A DNA stretch of 64,000 bases from Nocardia gamkensis NBRC 108242. Its GTDB lineage: Bacteria > Actinomycetota > Actinomycetes > Mycobacteriales > Mycobacteriaceae. The position numbers and the translations under genes are program-made. Shown here piece after piece: positions 57,315 through 64,000 of this stretch (positions within the stretch are counted from its first letter, which is position 1; each line of letters begins with the position of its first letter). Location: assembly GCF_001612985.1 (NCBI RefSeq), contig NZ_BDBM01000038.1, positions 1 to 64,000 of the forward strand, given 5' to 3'. The notes below the pieces were generated by a model. That model saw only the letters and a program-made list of their open reading frames with translations. It made no database searches and was not told the origin of the DNA.

Positions 57315-59789
57315 TTACTCGCGGCCGCTCCCGTAGGGCCAGCTCCAGTCGGCTACCTCGGGGATGTCCGCACCGTGTTCCCTGGTCCACGCGCGAGCCG
57401 TCCAGCGCGCGTCGACCATCTCCTGCCGCAGCCCGGCGGCGCGCTCACCCAGGCTGGGCACCCGATCGATCACGTCCATGACGAGGTGGTATCGGTCCAG
57501 ATCGTTGAGCATCACCATGTCGAATGGCGTGGTCGTCGTGCCCCGCTCCTTGTAACCACGGACATGCAGTTCGCCGTGATTGGTGCGCCGATAGGTCAGC
57601 CGGTGCACCAGCCACGGATAGCCGTGGAAGGCGAAGATGACCGGCCGGTCCCGGGTGAACAGCGTGTCGAACTCGCGGTCGGGCAGGCCGTGCGGATGCT
57701 CGTCCCGCGGTTGCAGCCGCATCAGGTCGACCACGTTGACCACTCGGACGCGCAGCTCCGGCAGCCGCTCGCGCAGGATCGCGGCCGCGGCGAGGGTCTC
57801 CAGCGTCGGTACGTCGCCCGCGCAGGCGAGCACCACGTCCGGCGTGGTGCCCGGCTCGTCCCGGTGGCCCGCCCACGGCCAGATGCCGATCCCGCGCGCG
57901 CAGTGCTCGGCGGCTTCGGAGACCGACAGCCAGTCGGCCTGGGGCTGCTTGCCCGCGACCACCACGTTCACGTAGTGCCGGGAGCGCAGGCAGTGGTCAT
58001 AGGTGGACAGCAGCGTGTTGGCGTCCGGCGGCAGGTGCACCCGCACGATGGAGGCCTTCTTGTTCAGCACCACGTCCAGGAAACCGGGGTCCTGGTGGGT
58101 GAATCCGTTGTGGTCCTGGCGCCAGACGTGCGAGGACAGCAGATAGTTCAGGCTGGGAATCGGGCGCCGCCACGGCACCGCCGAGCTGGCGTCGAGCCAT
58201 TTGGCGTGCTGATTGAACATCGCGTCGACGATGTGGATGAAGGCCTCGTAACAGGTGAACACACCATGCCTGCCGGTCAGCAGGTAGCCCTCCAGCAAAC
58301 CCTGGCACATGTGTTCGGACAGCACTTCGATCACCCGGCCGGTGCGGTCGAGCTTCTGATCGCGAGGGTCGATCTCGGCTTGCCAGGCGCGGCCGGTGAC
58401 CTCGAGGATGTCCTGTAACCGGTTGCTGGCCAGTTCGTCCGGCGCGAAGGTGAGGAAGTTGTCCGGATTGCGCCTGGTGACCTCCCGCAGCCAGCCGCCG
58501 AGCACCCTGGTGGCTTCGTGCTCGGTCGCGCCCGGCGCGGGCACATCGACGCCGAAGTCGCGCCAGTCCGGCAGGCGCAGGTCGCGCAGCAGCGCGCCGC
58601 CGTTGGCGACCGGATTGGCGCTCATCCGCCGATCGCCGCCCGGTACCTGAGCGATCAGTTCCGGCGCCGGCGCGCCGCTGTCGTCGAACAGCTCCTCCGG
58701 ACGGTAGGAGCGCAGCCACTGCTCCAGTACCGCGCGGTGCTCGGCATCGGTGCGCGCGCCGGGCAACGGCACCTGGTGCGCCCGGAAGGTGCCCTCGACC
58801 TGGTCGCCGTCCACCACCGGAGGACAGGTCCAGCCCTTGGGTGTGCGCAGCACGATCATCGGCCAGGTGGGCCGCGCCCCGTCACCGCCGCCGCGCGCGG
58901 CGCGCTGGATCCGGTCGATGCGTTCCATGCTCGTGTCCACCGCCGCGGCCATCGCCTGGTGCACCGCCGCGGGATCGTCGCCCGCGACGACGATCGGTTC
59001 GTAGCCGTATCCGCGCAGCAGGGCCAGCAGTTCCGCTTCCGGGATGCGCGCCAGGATGGTCGGATTGGCGATCTTGTACTCGTTCAGCGCCAGGATCGGC
59101 AGCACCGCGCCGTCGCGCGCCGGGCTGAGGAACTTGTTCGCGTGCCAGCTCGTGGCCAGCGGTCCCGTCTCCGCCTCGCCGTCGCCCACCACGCAGAACA
59201 CGGTGAGATCGGGATTGTCCAAGGCGGCGCCGAACGCGTGCAGCAGCGAATAGCCGAGTTCGCCGCCCTCGTGGAAGGAGCCCGGAGTCTCCGGCGCGCA
59301 GTGACTCGGCACCCCGCCGGGAAAGGAGAATTGGCCGAACAGCGCGCCCATGCCCGCCGCGTCCTGCGAGATGTGGCTGTAGAGCTCGGAGTATGTGCCC
59401 TCCAGCCAGGCGGACGCGTTCGGGCCGGGACCGCCGTGCCCGGGGCCCGCGACGAAGACGGCGTTCAGCCCGCGTTGCCGGATCGCGCGATTGGCGTGCG
59501 CCCAGACCAGATTCAGGCCGGGCACCGTGCCGAAATGCCCGAGCAACCTGGGCTTGATGTGCTCGGAGCGCAGCGGCTCGCGCAGCAACGGATTGGCCAT
59601 CAGATAGATCTGGCCGACCGCGAGATAGTTGGCGGCCCGCCACCACGCGTCGATCGACGCCAGTTCGTCGCGTTCCAACGGGCCCGGCATGTCCGCGAGC
59701 CGGTAGGGACGCGGGGCGACGGTCCGGCCGCCGGTGCTGCCGACGTTGTCCGCCGAGGTATCGCCACCTGCGCTTGCCATGTGGGTCAT
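57315..59789 (-). CDS. xfp: phosphoketolase (xylulose-5-phosphate / fructose-6-phosphate)
   Basis: An 824-residue protein. I chose ATG 59789, which has GAGGAGAG seven bases upstream; the frame extends 15 codons further. It is a full-length thiamine-diphosphate phosphoketolase: GHFGTVPGLNLVWAHANR and GPGHGGPGPNASAWLEG near residues 75-120, GDGEAETGPLATSWHANKFL with the diphosphate-binding GDGxxE, and C-terminal domains with WRQDHNGFTHQDPGF and HLPPDANTLLS. It splits xylulose 5-phosphate (and fructose 6-phosphate) with phosphate to acetyl phosphate and an aldose phosphate. No acetate kinase or phosphotransacetylase gene is adjacent. It shares a gap with the divergent FKBP gene. Confidence 0.95.
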   Translation of the reverse strand: MTHMASAGGDTSADNVGSTGGRTVAPRPYRLADMPGPLERDELASIDAWWRAANYLAVGQIYLMANPLLREPLRSEHIKPRLLGHFGTVPGLNLVWAHANRAIRQRGLNAVFVAGPGHGGPGPNASAWLEGTYSELYSHISQDAAGMGALFGQFSFPGGVPSHCAPETPGSFHEGGELGYSLLHAFGAALDNPDLTVFCVVGDGEAETGPLATSWHANKFLSPARDGAVLPILALNEYKIANPTILARIPEAELLALLRGYGYEPIVVAGDDPAAVHQAMAAAVDTSMERIDRIQRAARGGGDGARPTWPMIVLRTPKGWTCPPVVDGDQVEGTFRAHQVPLPGARTDAEHRAVLEQWLRSYRPEELFDDSGAPAPELIAQVPGGDRRMSANPVANGGALLRDLRLPDWRDFGVDVPAPGATEHEATRVLGGWLREVTRRNPDNFLTFAPDELASNRLQDILEVTGRAWQAEIDPRDQKLDRTGRVIEVLSEHMCQGLLEGYLLTGRHGVFTCYEAFIHIVDAMFNQHAKWLDASSAVPWRRPIPSLNYLLSSHVWRQDHNGFTHQDPGFLDVVLNKKASIVRVHLPPDANTLLSTYDHCLRSRHYVNVVVAGKQPQADWLSVSEAAEHCARGIGIWPWAGHRDEPGTTPDVVLACAGDVPTLETLAAAAILRERLPELRVRVVNVVDLMRLQPRDEHPHGLPDREFDTLFTRDRPVIFAFHGYPWLVHRLTYRRTNHGELHVRGYKERGTTTTPFDMVMLNDLDRYHLVMDVIDRVPSLGERAAGLRQEMVDARWTARAWTREHGADIPEVADWSWPYGSGRE

Positions 59790-59997
59790 ACGCCGACTCT
59801 CCTCACGTTCGGGTATCGAGGACAGCGGCGCCACGAGTGGCCGCCGTCCCGGTCCTGCAACGGTTGCCGATCGGAATCGACAACGCCGGATGGAGATTCA
59901 TCGCCAGCCTAGCCGGAGCGAGGTCCCCGCGGCGGTCCGCGCGTGTCGCGGGAAGCTCGCCCCGCCCGGCGCCCGTTCGTGGTCTAGGGTCCGCGGC

Positions 59998-60579
59998 ATG
60001 CACATTCTCGGAAGGATCATCGGTATCGGCGCCCTCGCCGCGACGACCATCGCGCTGGCGGCTTGCGGCTCGGACGACGAGCCGACCGCCACGACCGTCT
60101 CCGCGACGAGGACCACCGCGGCGGCGGGGCCTTCCCCCGCGCAGCGCCCGGCCACGCAGAGCAAAGGCCGGGAGTGCACCGCCGAGGACATCGGCGTCAC
60201 CGGTGGCTTCGGCGCCGCGCCCACCGTCACCATCCCGGACGACTGCGACCCGCCGAAGCAGTTGATCGTCAAGGACCTCATCGAGGGCAGCGGGCCCGGC
60301 GCCGCGGCGGGGCAGCGGCTCACCATGAACTACGCACTGGTCACCTGGTCGGACAAGAAGACGCTGGACAGTTCGTTCGGTCGCGGCAAGCCGTTCCAGC
60401 TCGACCTCGGCGCGGGCCAGGTCATCGACGGCTGGGACCAGGGTCTCGTCGGCGTCCGGGAAGGCTCGCGCAGGTTGTTGATCGTGCCGCCGGAGCTGGG
60501 CTACGGCGCGGGCGGGCGGGGCATCGCGCCGTACGAGACGCTGGTCTTCGTCACCGACGCGGTGTCGGTGGGGAAGTGA
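59998..60579 (+). CDS. FKBP-type peptidyl-prolyl isomerase, lipoprotein
   Basis: A 193-residue protein. TAGGGT lies seven bases before ATG 59998 with no ribosome-binding site, suggesting a leaderless transcript. The N-terminus is a lipoprotein signal (IIGIGALAATTIALAAC) with lipobox LAAC and Cys22 or Cys23. A Thr/Ala/Pro linker follows. The FKBP domain (about 85-193) contains IVKDLIEGSGPGAAAGQRLTMNY, the active-site VIDGWDQGLVGVREGSRRLL and IVPPELGYGAGG. It folds exported proteins by prolyl isomerisation at the membrane. It is unrelated in sequence to the trigger factor downstream. Confidence 0.92.
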   Translation: MHILGRIIGIGALAATTIALAACGSDDEPTATTVSATRTTAAAGPSPAQRPATQSKGRECTAEDIGVTGGFGAAPTVTIPDDCDPPKQLIVKDLIEGSGPGAAAGQRLTMNYALVTWSDKKTLDSSFGRGKPFQLDLGAGQVIDGWDQGLVGVREGSRRLLIVPPELGYGAGGRGIAPYETLVFVTDAVSVGK

Positions 60580-60839
60580 CCGCGGCCCTCGCGGCCCGCG
60601 GAGCCACCGCCGGATGCAGGTCCGCTCGGCCGGTCAACTAACCTGGTCGGGATGCGTGGCGTACGCCGCATTCCTCGTCGTCTCGGCCGAGGCCGGGACT
60701 CCGGTCCGGATCTGCGCCGGTCGGGGGAGTGCGGCAGCCAGCGTAGGGCCGCCTCATCCGCCGTTCCGACTTCGGAGTGCCGGGGAGGCACCGCACACCG
60801 AACGTCAACCAGTACGAACAACGAACAAGGAGCATGTCC

Positions 60840-62216
60840 GTGAAGAGCACCGTCGAGCAGCTGAGCCCGACCCGGGTCCGGATCAATGTCGAGGTGCCCT
60901 TCGAGGAGCTGAAGCCCGATTTCGACCGCGCGTACAAGGCACTGGCCAAGCAGGTCCGTATCCCCGGCTTCCGTCCCGGTAAGGCGCCCGCGAAGCTGCT
61001 CGAGGCCCGCCTCGGTCGCGGCGCGATCCTGGAGCAGGTGGTCAACGACGCGCTGCCGGGTCGCTACAGCGAGGCCGTCACCACCTCCGAGGTGAAGGTC
61101 ATCGGCCAGCCGGAGATCGAGATCACCAAGATCGAGGACGGTCAGGAACTCGCCTTCACCGCCGAGGTCGACGTGCGTCCGGAGATCACCCTGCCGGACT
61201 ACGAGAGCATCGCGGTCACCGTCGACGCGTTCACCGTCGGCGACGAGGACATCGAGGAGCAGTTGCAGTCGCTGCGCCAGCGCTTCGGCACCCTGACCGG
61301 TGTCGAGCGTCCGGTGCAGGACGGCGACTTCGTCTCCATCGATCTCTCGGCGACCGTGGACGGCCAGGAGGTGGCCGAGGCCGCCACGACCGGCCTGTCC
61401 CACGAGGTCGGATCCGGTCAGCTCATCGAGGGCCTGGACGAGGCGCTGGTCGGATTGTCGGCGGGCGAGTCGAAGGAGTTCACCTCCACGCTGGTCGCGG
61501 GCGAGCACGCGGGCAAGGAGGCGGTCATCACCGTCACGGTGCAGTCCGTCAAGGAGCGCGAGCTGCCCGAGGCCGACGACGAGTTCGCCCAGCTGGCCAG
61601 TGAATTCGACACGCTGGAAGAGCTGAAGGCCGATCTGCGCAGCCGCGTCGAGCGGGTCAAGAAGGTGCAGCAGGCGGGCGAGATCCGCGACAAGGTGCTG
61701 GACACCCTGCTCGAGCAGGTCGAGGTGCCGCTGCCCGACGCCGTGGTGAAGGCCGAGATCGACGCCGTGACCCACGACGCGGTGCACGGCTTCGATCACG
61801 ACGAGGCCAAGTTCGCCGAGGCGCTCGAGGCGCAGGGCAGCACCCGCGAGGAGTTCGACACCGAGACCAAGGAGGCCGCCGAGAAGTCGGTCAAGACCCA
61901 GCTGCTGCTGGACGCGATCGCCGAGGCGGAGGGCACCCAGGTCGGCCAGGACGAGCTCACCGAGCGGATCCTGTTCCAGGCGCAGCGCTACGGCATGGCG
62001 CCGGAGCAGTTCATCCAGCAGGTGCAGCAGGCGGGCCAGCTCGGCGCGGTGTTCGCGGACGTGCGCCGCGGCAAGGCGCTGGCGGGCGTGGTCGGCAAGG
62101 TGACCGTCACCGACTCCGAGGGCAACACGGTGGACACCGCCGAAATGTTCGGCGCTCCCACCGATTCCGCGGACGAGGACCAGGCCGTCGAGACGGCCGC
62201 GGCGGACGCCGAATAA
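60840..62216 (+). CDS. tig: trigger factor, ribosome-associated chaperone
   Basis: A 458-residue protein. AAGGAG lies at 60827-60832, only one or two bases from ATG 60834 but nine bases before GTG 60840, so I prefer GTG; this gives the MKSTVEQLSPTRVRINVEVPF start of mycobacterial trigger factors. The N-terminal domain has the ribosome-docking loop GFRPGKAPAKLLEAR near residue 40. The FKBP-like PPIase domain is at about 160-245, and the helical C-terminal arms end acidic (SADEDQAVETAAADAE). It binds nascent chains on the ribosome. Gene order tig-clpP1-clpP2 is the standard actinobacterial arrangement. Confidence 0.96.
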   Translation: MKSTVEQLSPTRVRINVEVPFEELKPDFDRAYKALAKQVRIPGFRPGKAPAKLLEARLGRGAILEQVVNDALPGRYSEAVTTSEVKVIGQPEIEITKIEDGQELAFTAEVDVRPEITLPDYESIAVTVDAFTVGDEDIEEQLQSLRQRFGTLTGVERPVQDGDFVSIDLSATVDGQEVAEAATTGLSHEVGSGQLIEGLDEALVGLSAGESKEFTSTLVAGEHAGKEAVITVTVQSVKERELPEADDEFAQLASEFDTLEELKADLRSRVERVKKVQQAGEIRDKVLDTLLEQVEVPLPDAVVKAEIDAVTHDAVHGFDHDEAKFAEALEAQGSTREEFDTETKEAAEKSVKTQLLLDAIAEAEGTQVGQDELTERILFQAQRYGMAPEQFIQQVQQAGQLGAVFADVRRGKALAGVVGKVTVTDSEGNTVDTAEMFGAPTDSADEDQAVETAAADAE

Positions 62217-62279
62217 TTTCATGGAATGTCGGCGTGCTCGACGCCCGAGAGGTGCGCTGATTGCGCTGTGAGCGAAGAA

Positions 62280-62309
62280 AGGGCGGTACCGGGAGTTCGG
62301 TGCCGCCCT
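62280..62309 (+). terminator. hairpin after tig
   Basis: A 12-bp stem with one G-U pair (62280-62291 with 62298-62309) and loop GGAGTT, followed by GCTTCGTT, 63 bases after the tig stop. It separates tig from clpP1. Confidence 0.65.
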
Positions 62310-62426
62310 GCTTCGTTAATGTTTGTGACGACAAGTCGGATAGCCCGCCCGATGGGGTGCGGCATATCCGACCAGTGATGGCTATGTGGCACTCCGCAAC
62401 GAGCCGGCGAGAGAAGGCAGGTATCC

Positions 62427-63038
62427 GTGACAATCAACCAGGCAGGGGTCATGACAACCGCGACTGCTGGTCTCAACCTCAGTGATTCGGTGTACGAGCG
62501 CCTGCTGCGTGAGCGCATCATCTTCCTGGGCACGCAGGTGGACGACGACATCGCGAACAAGCTGTGCGCGCAGATCCTGTTGCTCTCGGCGGAGGATCCC
62601 ACCAAGGACATCTCGCTCTACATCAACTCGCCGGGCGGCTCGGTGACGGCGGGCATGGCCATCTACGACACGATGCAGTTCGCCGAGTGCGACATCGCCA
62701 CCTATGGCATGGGCCTGGCCGCGTCGATGGGGCAGTTCCTGCTCACCGCGGGCACCAAGGGCAAGCGCTACGCGCTGCCGCACGCGCGCATCATGATGCA
62801 CCAGCCGTCCGCGGGGATCGGCGGCTCCGCGGCCGACATCGCGATCATGGCCGAGCAGTTCGCGCACACCAAGCGTGAGCTGAACGAGCTGCAGGCGCTG
62901 CACACCGGCAAGTCGGTCGAGCAGGTCACCACCGACGCCGACCGCGACCGCTGGTTCACCGCGTCCGAAGCCCTGGAGTACGGCTTCATCGACCACGTGA
63001 TCAGCCACGCGAACCAGGCCAACGGCGCCAAGAAGTAA
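62427..63038 (+). CDS. clpP1: ClpP1, ATP-dependent Clp protease proteolytic subunit
   Basis: A 203-residue protein. GTG 62427 has GAGAGAAGGCAGG upstream; ATG 62451 is an alternative that removes eight residues. The fold signature is complete: YINSPGGSVTAGMAIYDTMQ, catalytic Ser100 in GLAASMGQFLL, His125 in IMMHQPSAG and Asp174 in ADRDRWF. In actinobacteria ClpP1 forms a heptameric ring that pairs with a ClpP2 ring; the mixed tetradecamer is needed for activity and works with ClpX or ClpC1. The clpP2 gene starts 70 bases downstream. Confidence 0.96.
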   Translation: MTINQAGVMTTATAGLNLSDSVYERLLRERIIFLGTQVDDDIANKLCAQILLLSAEDPTKDISLYINSPGGSVTAGMAIYDTMQFAECDIATYGMGLAASMGQFLLTAGTKGKRYALPHARIMMHQPSAGIGGSAADIAIMAEQFAHTKRELNELQALHTGKSVEQVTTDADRDRWFTASEALEYGFIDHVISHANQANGAKK

Positions 63039-63108
63039 CGCACCGGATCACCCACAGGCCCCCGGACACCTCGAACGTCCGGCCGCCGCACCGACTTTGG
63101 AGACGAAG

Positions 63109-63777
63109 ATGGCCAATTCGATCGACCCGCGCGCCGGCCTGTCCGGCATCGCGCCGCAGAGCCCGCAGGCTCGCTACATCCTGCCGTCGTTCATCGAGCA
63201 CTCGAGCTTCGGCGTCAAGGAGTCCAACCCGTACAACAAGCTGTTCGAGGAGCGCATCATCTTCCTCGGCGTGCAGGTGGACGACGCCTCGGCCAACGAC
63301 GTCATGGCGCAGCTGCTGGTGCTGGAGTCGCTGGACCCCGACCGCGACATCACCATGTACATCAACTCGCCGGGTGGCTCGTTCACCTCGCTGATGGCCA
63401 TCTACGACACCATGCAGTACGTGCGCGCCGACGTCGCCACGGTCTGCCTGGGCCAGGCCGCCTCGGCCGCGGCGGTGCTGCTCGCCGCGGGCACCCCCGG
63501 CAAGCGGGCCTGCCTGCCCAACGCCCGCGTGCTGATCCACCAGCCGTCGCTGGAGGGCGGCATCCAGGGTCAGGTGTCGGACCTGGAGATCCAGGCCGCC
63601 GAGATCGAGCGCATGCGTCGCCTGATGGAGACCACGCTCGCGCGGCACACCGGCAAGGACGCCGACACCATCCGCAAGGACACCGACCGTGACAAGATCC
63701 TGACGGCCGAGGACGCCAAGGAATACGGGATCATCGACACGGTGTTCGACTACCGCAAGCTCAGCGCGCAGAAATAA
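63109..63777 (+). CDS. clpP2: ClpP2, ATP-dependent Clp protease proteolytic subunit
   Basis: A 222-residue protein; ATG 63109 is preceded by TTTGGAGACG. It has an N-terminal extension of about 45 residues compared with ClpP1 (ARYILPSFIEHSSFGVKESNPYN). The catalytic residues are Ser119 in GQAASAAAVLL, His144 in LIHQPSLEGG and Asp195 in TDRDKILT. It forms the second ring of the mixed ClpP1P2 protease, the ring that docks the ATPase partner in mycobacteria. A gene for ClpX would be expected beyond the right edge. Confidence 0.96.
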   Translation: MANSIDPRAGLSGIAPQSPQARYILPSFIEHSSFGVKESNPYNKLFEERIIFLGVQVDDASANDVMAQLLVLESLDPDRDITMYINSPGGSFTSLMAIYDTMQYVRADVATVCLGQAASAAAVLLAAGTPGKRACLPNARVLIHQPSLEGGIQGQVSDLEIQAAEIERMRRLMETTLARHTGKDADTIRKDTDRDKILTAEDAKEYGIIDTVFDYRKLSAQK

Positions 63778-63800
63778 CGCGCGAACAGTCGTTTCCGGCC

Positions 63801-63838
63801 CCGCCGGGAGGACTGGGGCGAATCGCCGATCCCGGCGG
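63801..63838 (+). terminator. weak hairpin after clpP2
   Basis: A 9-bp perfect stem (63801-63809 with 63830-63838) with a 20-base loop and no T-run, 23 bases after clpP2. It is of doubtful strength. Confidence 0.35.
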
Positions 63839-63908
63839 CGGTAAGCTCGGAAATCGTTCTATGACAGGGAATTCCGGCCGGGAAGCATGCCATGGGTGTG
63901 CCACCCGG

Positions 63909-63980
63909 CCGGACCGCTCGTCGCGCCGCCGCGGTTCGAGAATGTGTTCGAACCCCGCCGCGGCGCGAGGTGCGGTCCGG
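63909..63980. repeat. long imperfect hairpin between clpP2 and the window end
   Basis: A 9-bp perfect outer stem (63909-63917 with 63972-63980) encloses further imperfect pairing of CG-rich arms around an AATGTGTT loop, about 72 bases in all. There is no T-run and no gene within 20 bases. It may be an RNA structure in the leader of the next gene or a repeat element. Confidence 0.45.
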
Positions 63981-64000
63981 AGTGTTCGAATGCCGATCAG

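Noticed and set aside
60580..60833. Possible tRNA or structured RNA upstream of tig
   Set aside because: No cloverleaf with acceptor and T-arm (GGTTCRA-like) sequence could be drawn. The gap seems to be a plain promoter region.

Overview
The window is high-GC actinobacterial DNA. Its gene content and order point to a mycolic-acid-containing member of the Mycobacteriales, most probably Nocardia or a close relative. The evidence is a complete type VII secretion (ESX) locus with PE/PPE-like and EspG genes, a large NAD-dependent glutamate dehydrogenase, PknG, and a tig-clpP1-clpP2 block. No rRNA, tRNA, CRISPR array, intact insertion sequence or prophage was seen.

Positions 1-35.7 kb hold one very large ESX locus. 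The core order is eccA, eccB, eccC, a small tail protein, two WXG100-like genes, PE-like, PPE-like, espG, a MinD/EspI-like ATPase, eccD, mycP, eccE. From recalled knowledge this is close to mycobacterial ESX-2, and the presence of eccA, eccE and espG rules out a minimal ESX-4. Upstream of the core (0.2-15.3 kb) lies a cargo and accessory region: a glycine-rich hydrophobic protein, EspB/PPE-like and EspC-like proteins, two YbaB/EbfC-like proteins, two tandem paralogues with a shared C-terminal domain (Rv3899c-like), an NlpC/P60 hydrolase and a CpnT-N-terminal-like protein. Downstream of eccE are an XRE-type regulator and two membrane proteins, one with a discoidin-like and one with a zinc-ribbon domain.

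Positions 35.8-48.4 kb hold nitrogen and signalling genes: gdh, a convergent SPFH/zinc-ribbon gene, ansP (asparagine permease), pknG, a DUF1707 membrane protein, a MerR regulator and a RibD-C/DHFR-like reductase. Positions 48.5-53.6 kb hold two tandem STAND-ATPase/LuxR regulators. Positions 53.6-57.3 kb hold small secreted proteins, a degraded stretch, a DUF6008-type membrane protein and a TetR regulator. Positions 57.3-64 kb hold phosphoketolase, an FKBP lipoprotein, trigger factor and the two ClpP subunits.

Two families of unexplained palindromes recur between genes. Motif A (TTCCC-N6-GGGAA) sits in front of about ten transcription units, nearly all in the ESX locus, and also in front of pknG. 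Motif B (GTGCCGYT-N4-ARCGGTAC) occurs about eight times, notably ahead of gdh, ansP, the DHFR-like gene and the secreted-protein genes. They look like operators of two regulons and are the main novelty candidates. Other notable points are WXG100 proteins without the WXG tryptophan, two tiny coupling cistrons inside the ESX operons, a possible small RNA behind a motif A site, and a short PW motif shared by several ESX proteins and PknG.
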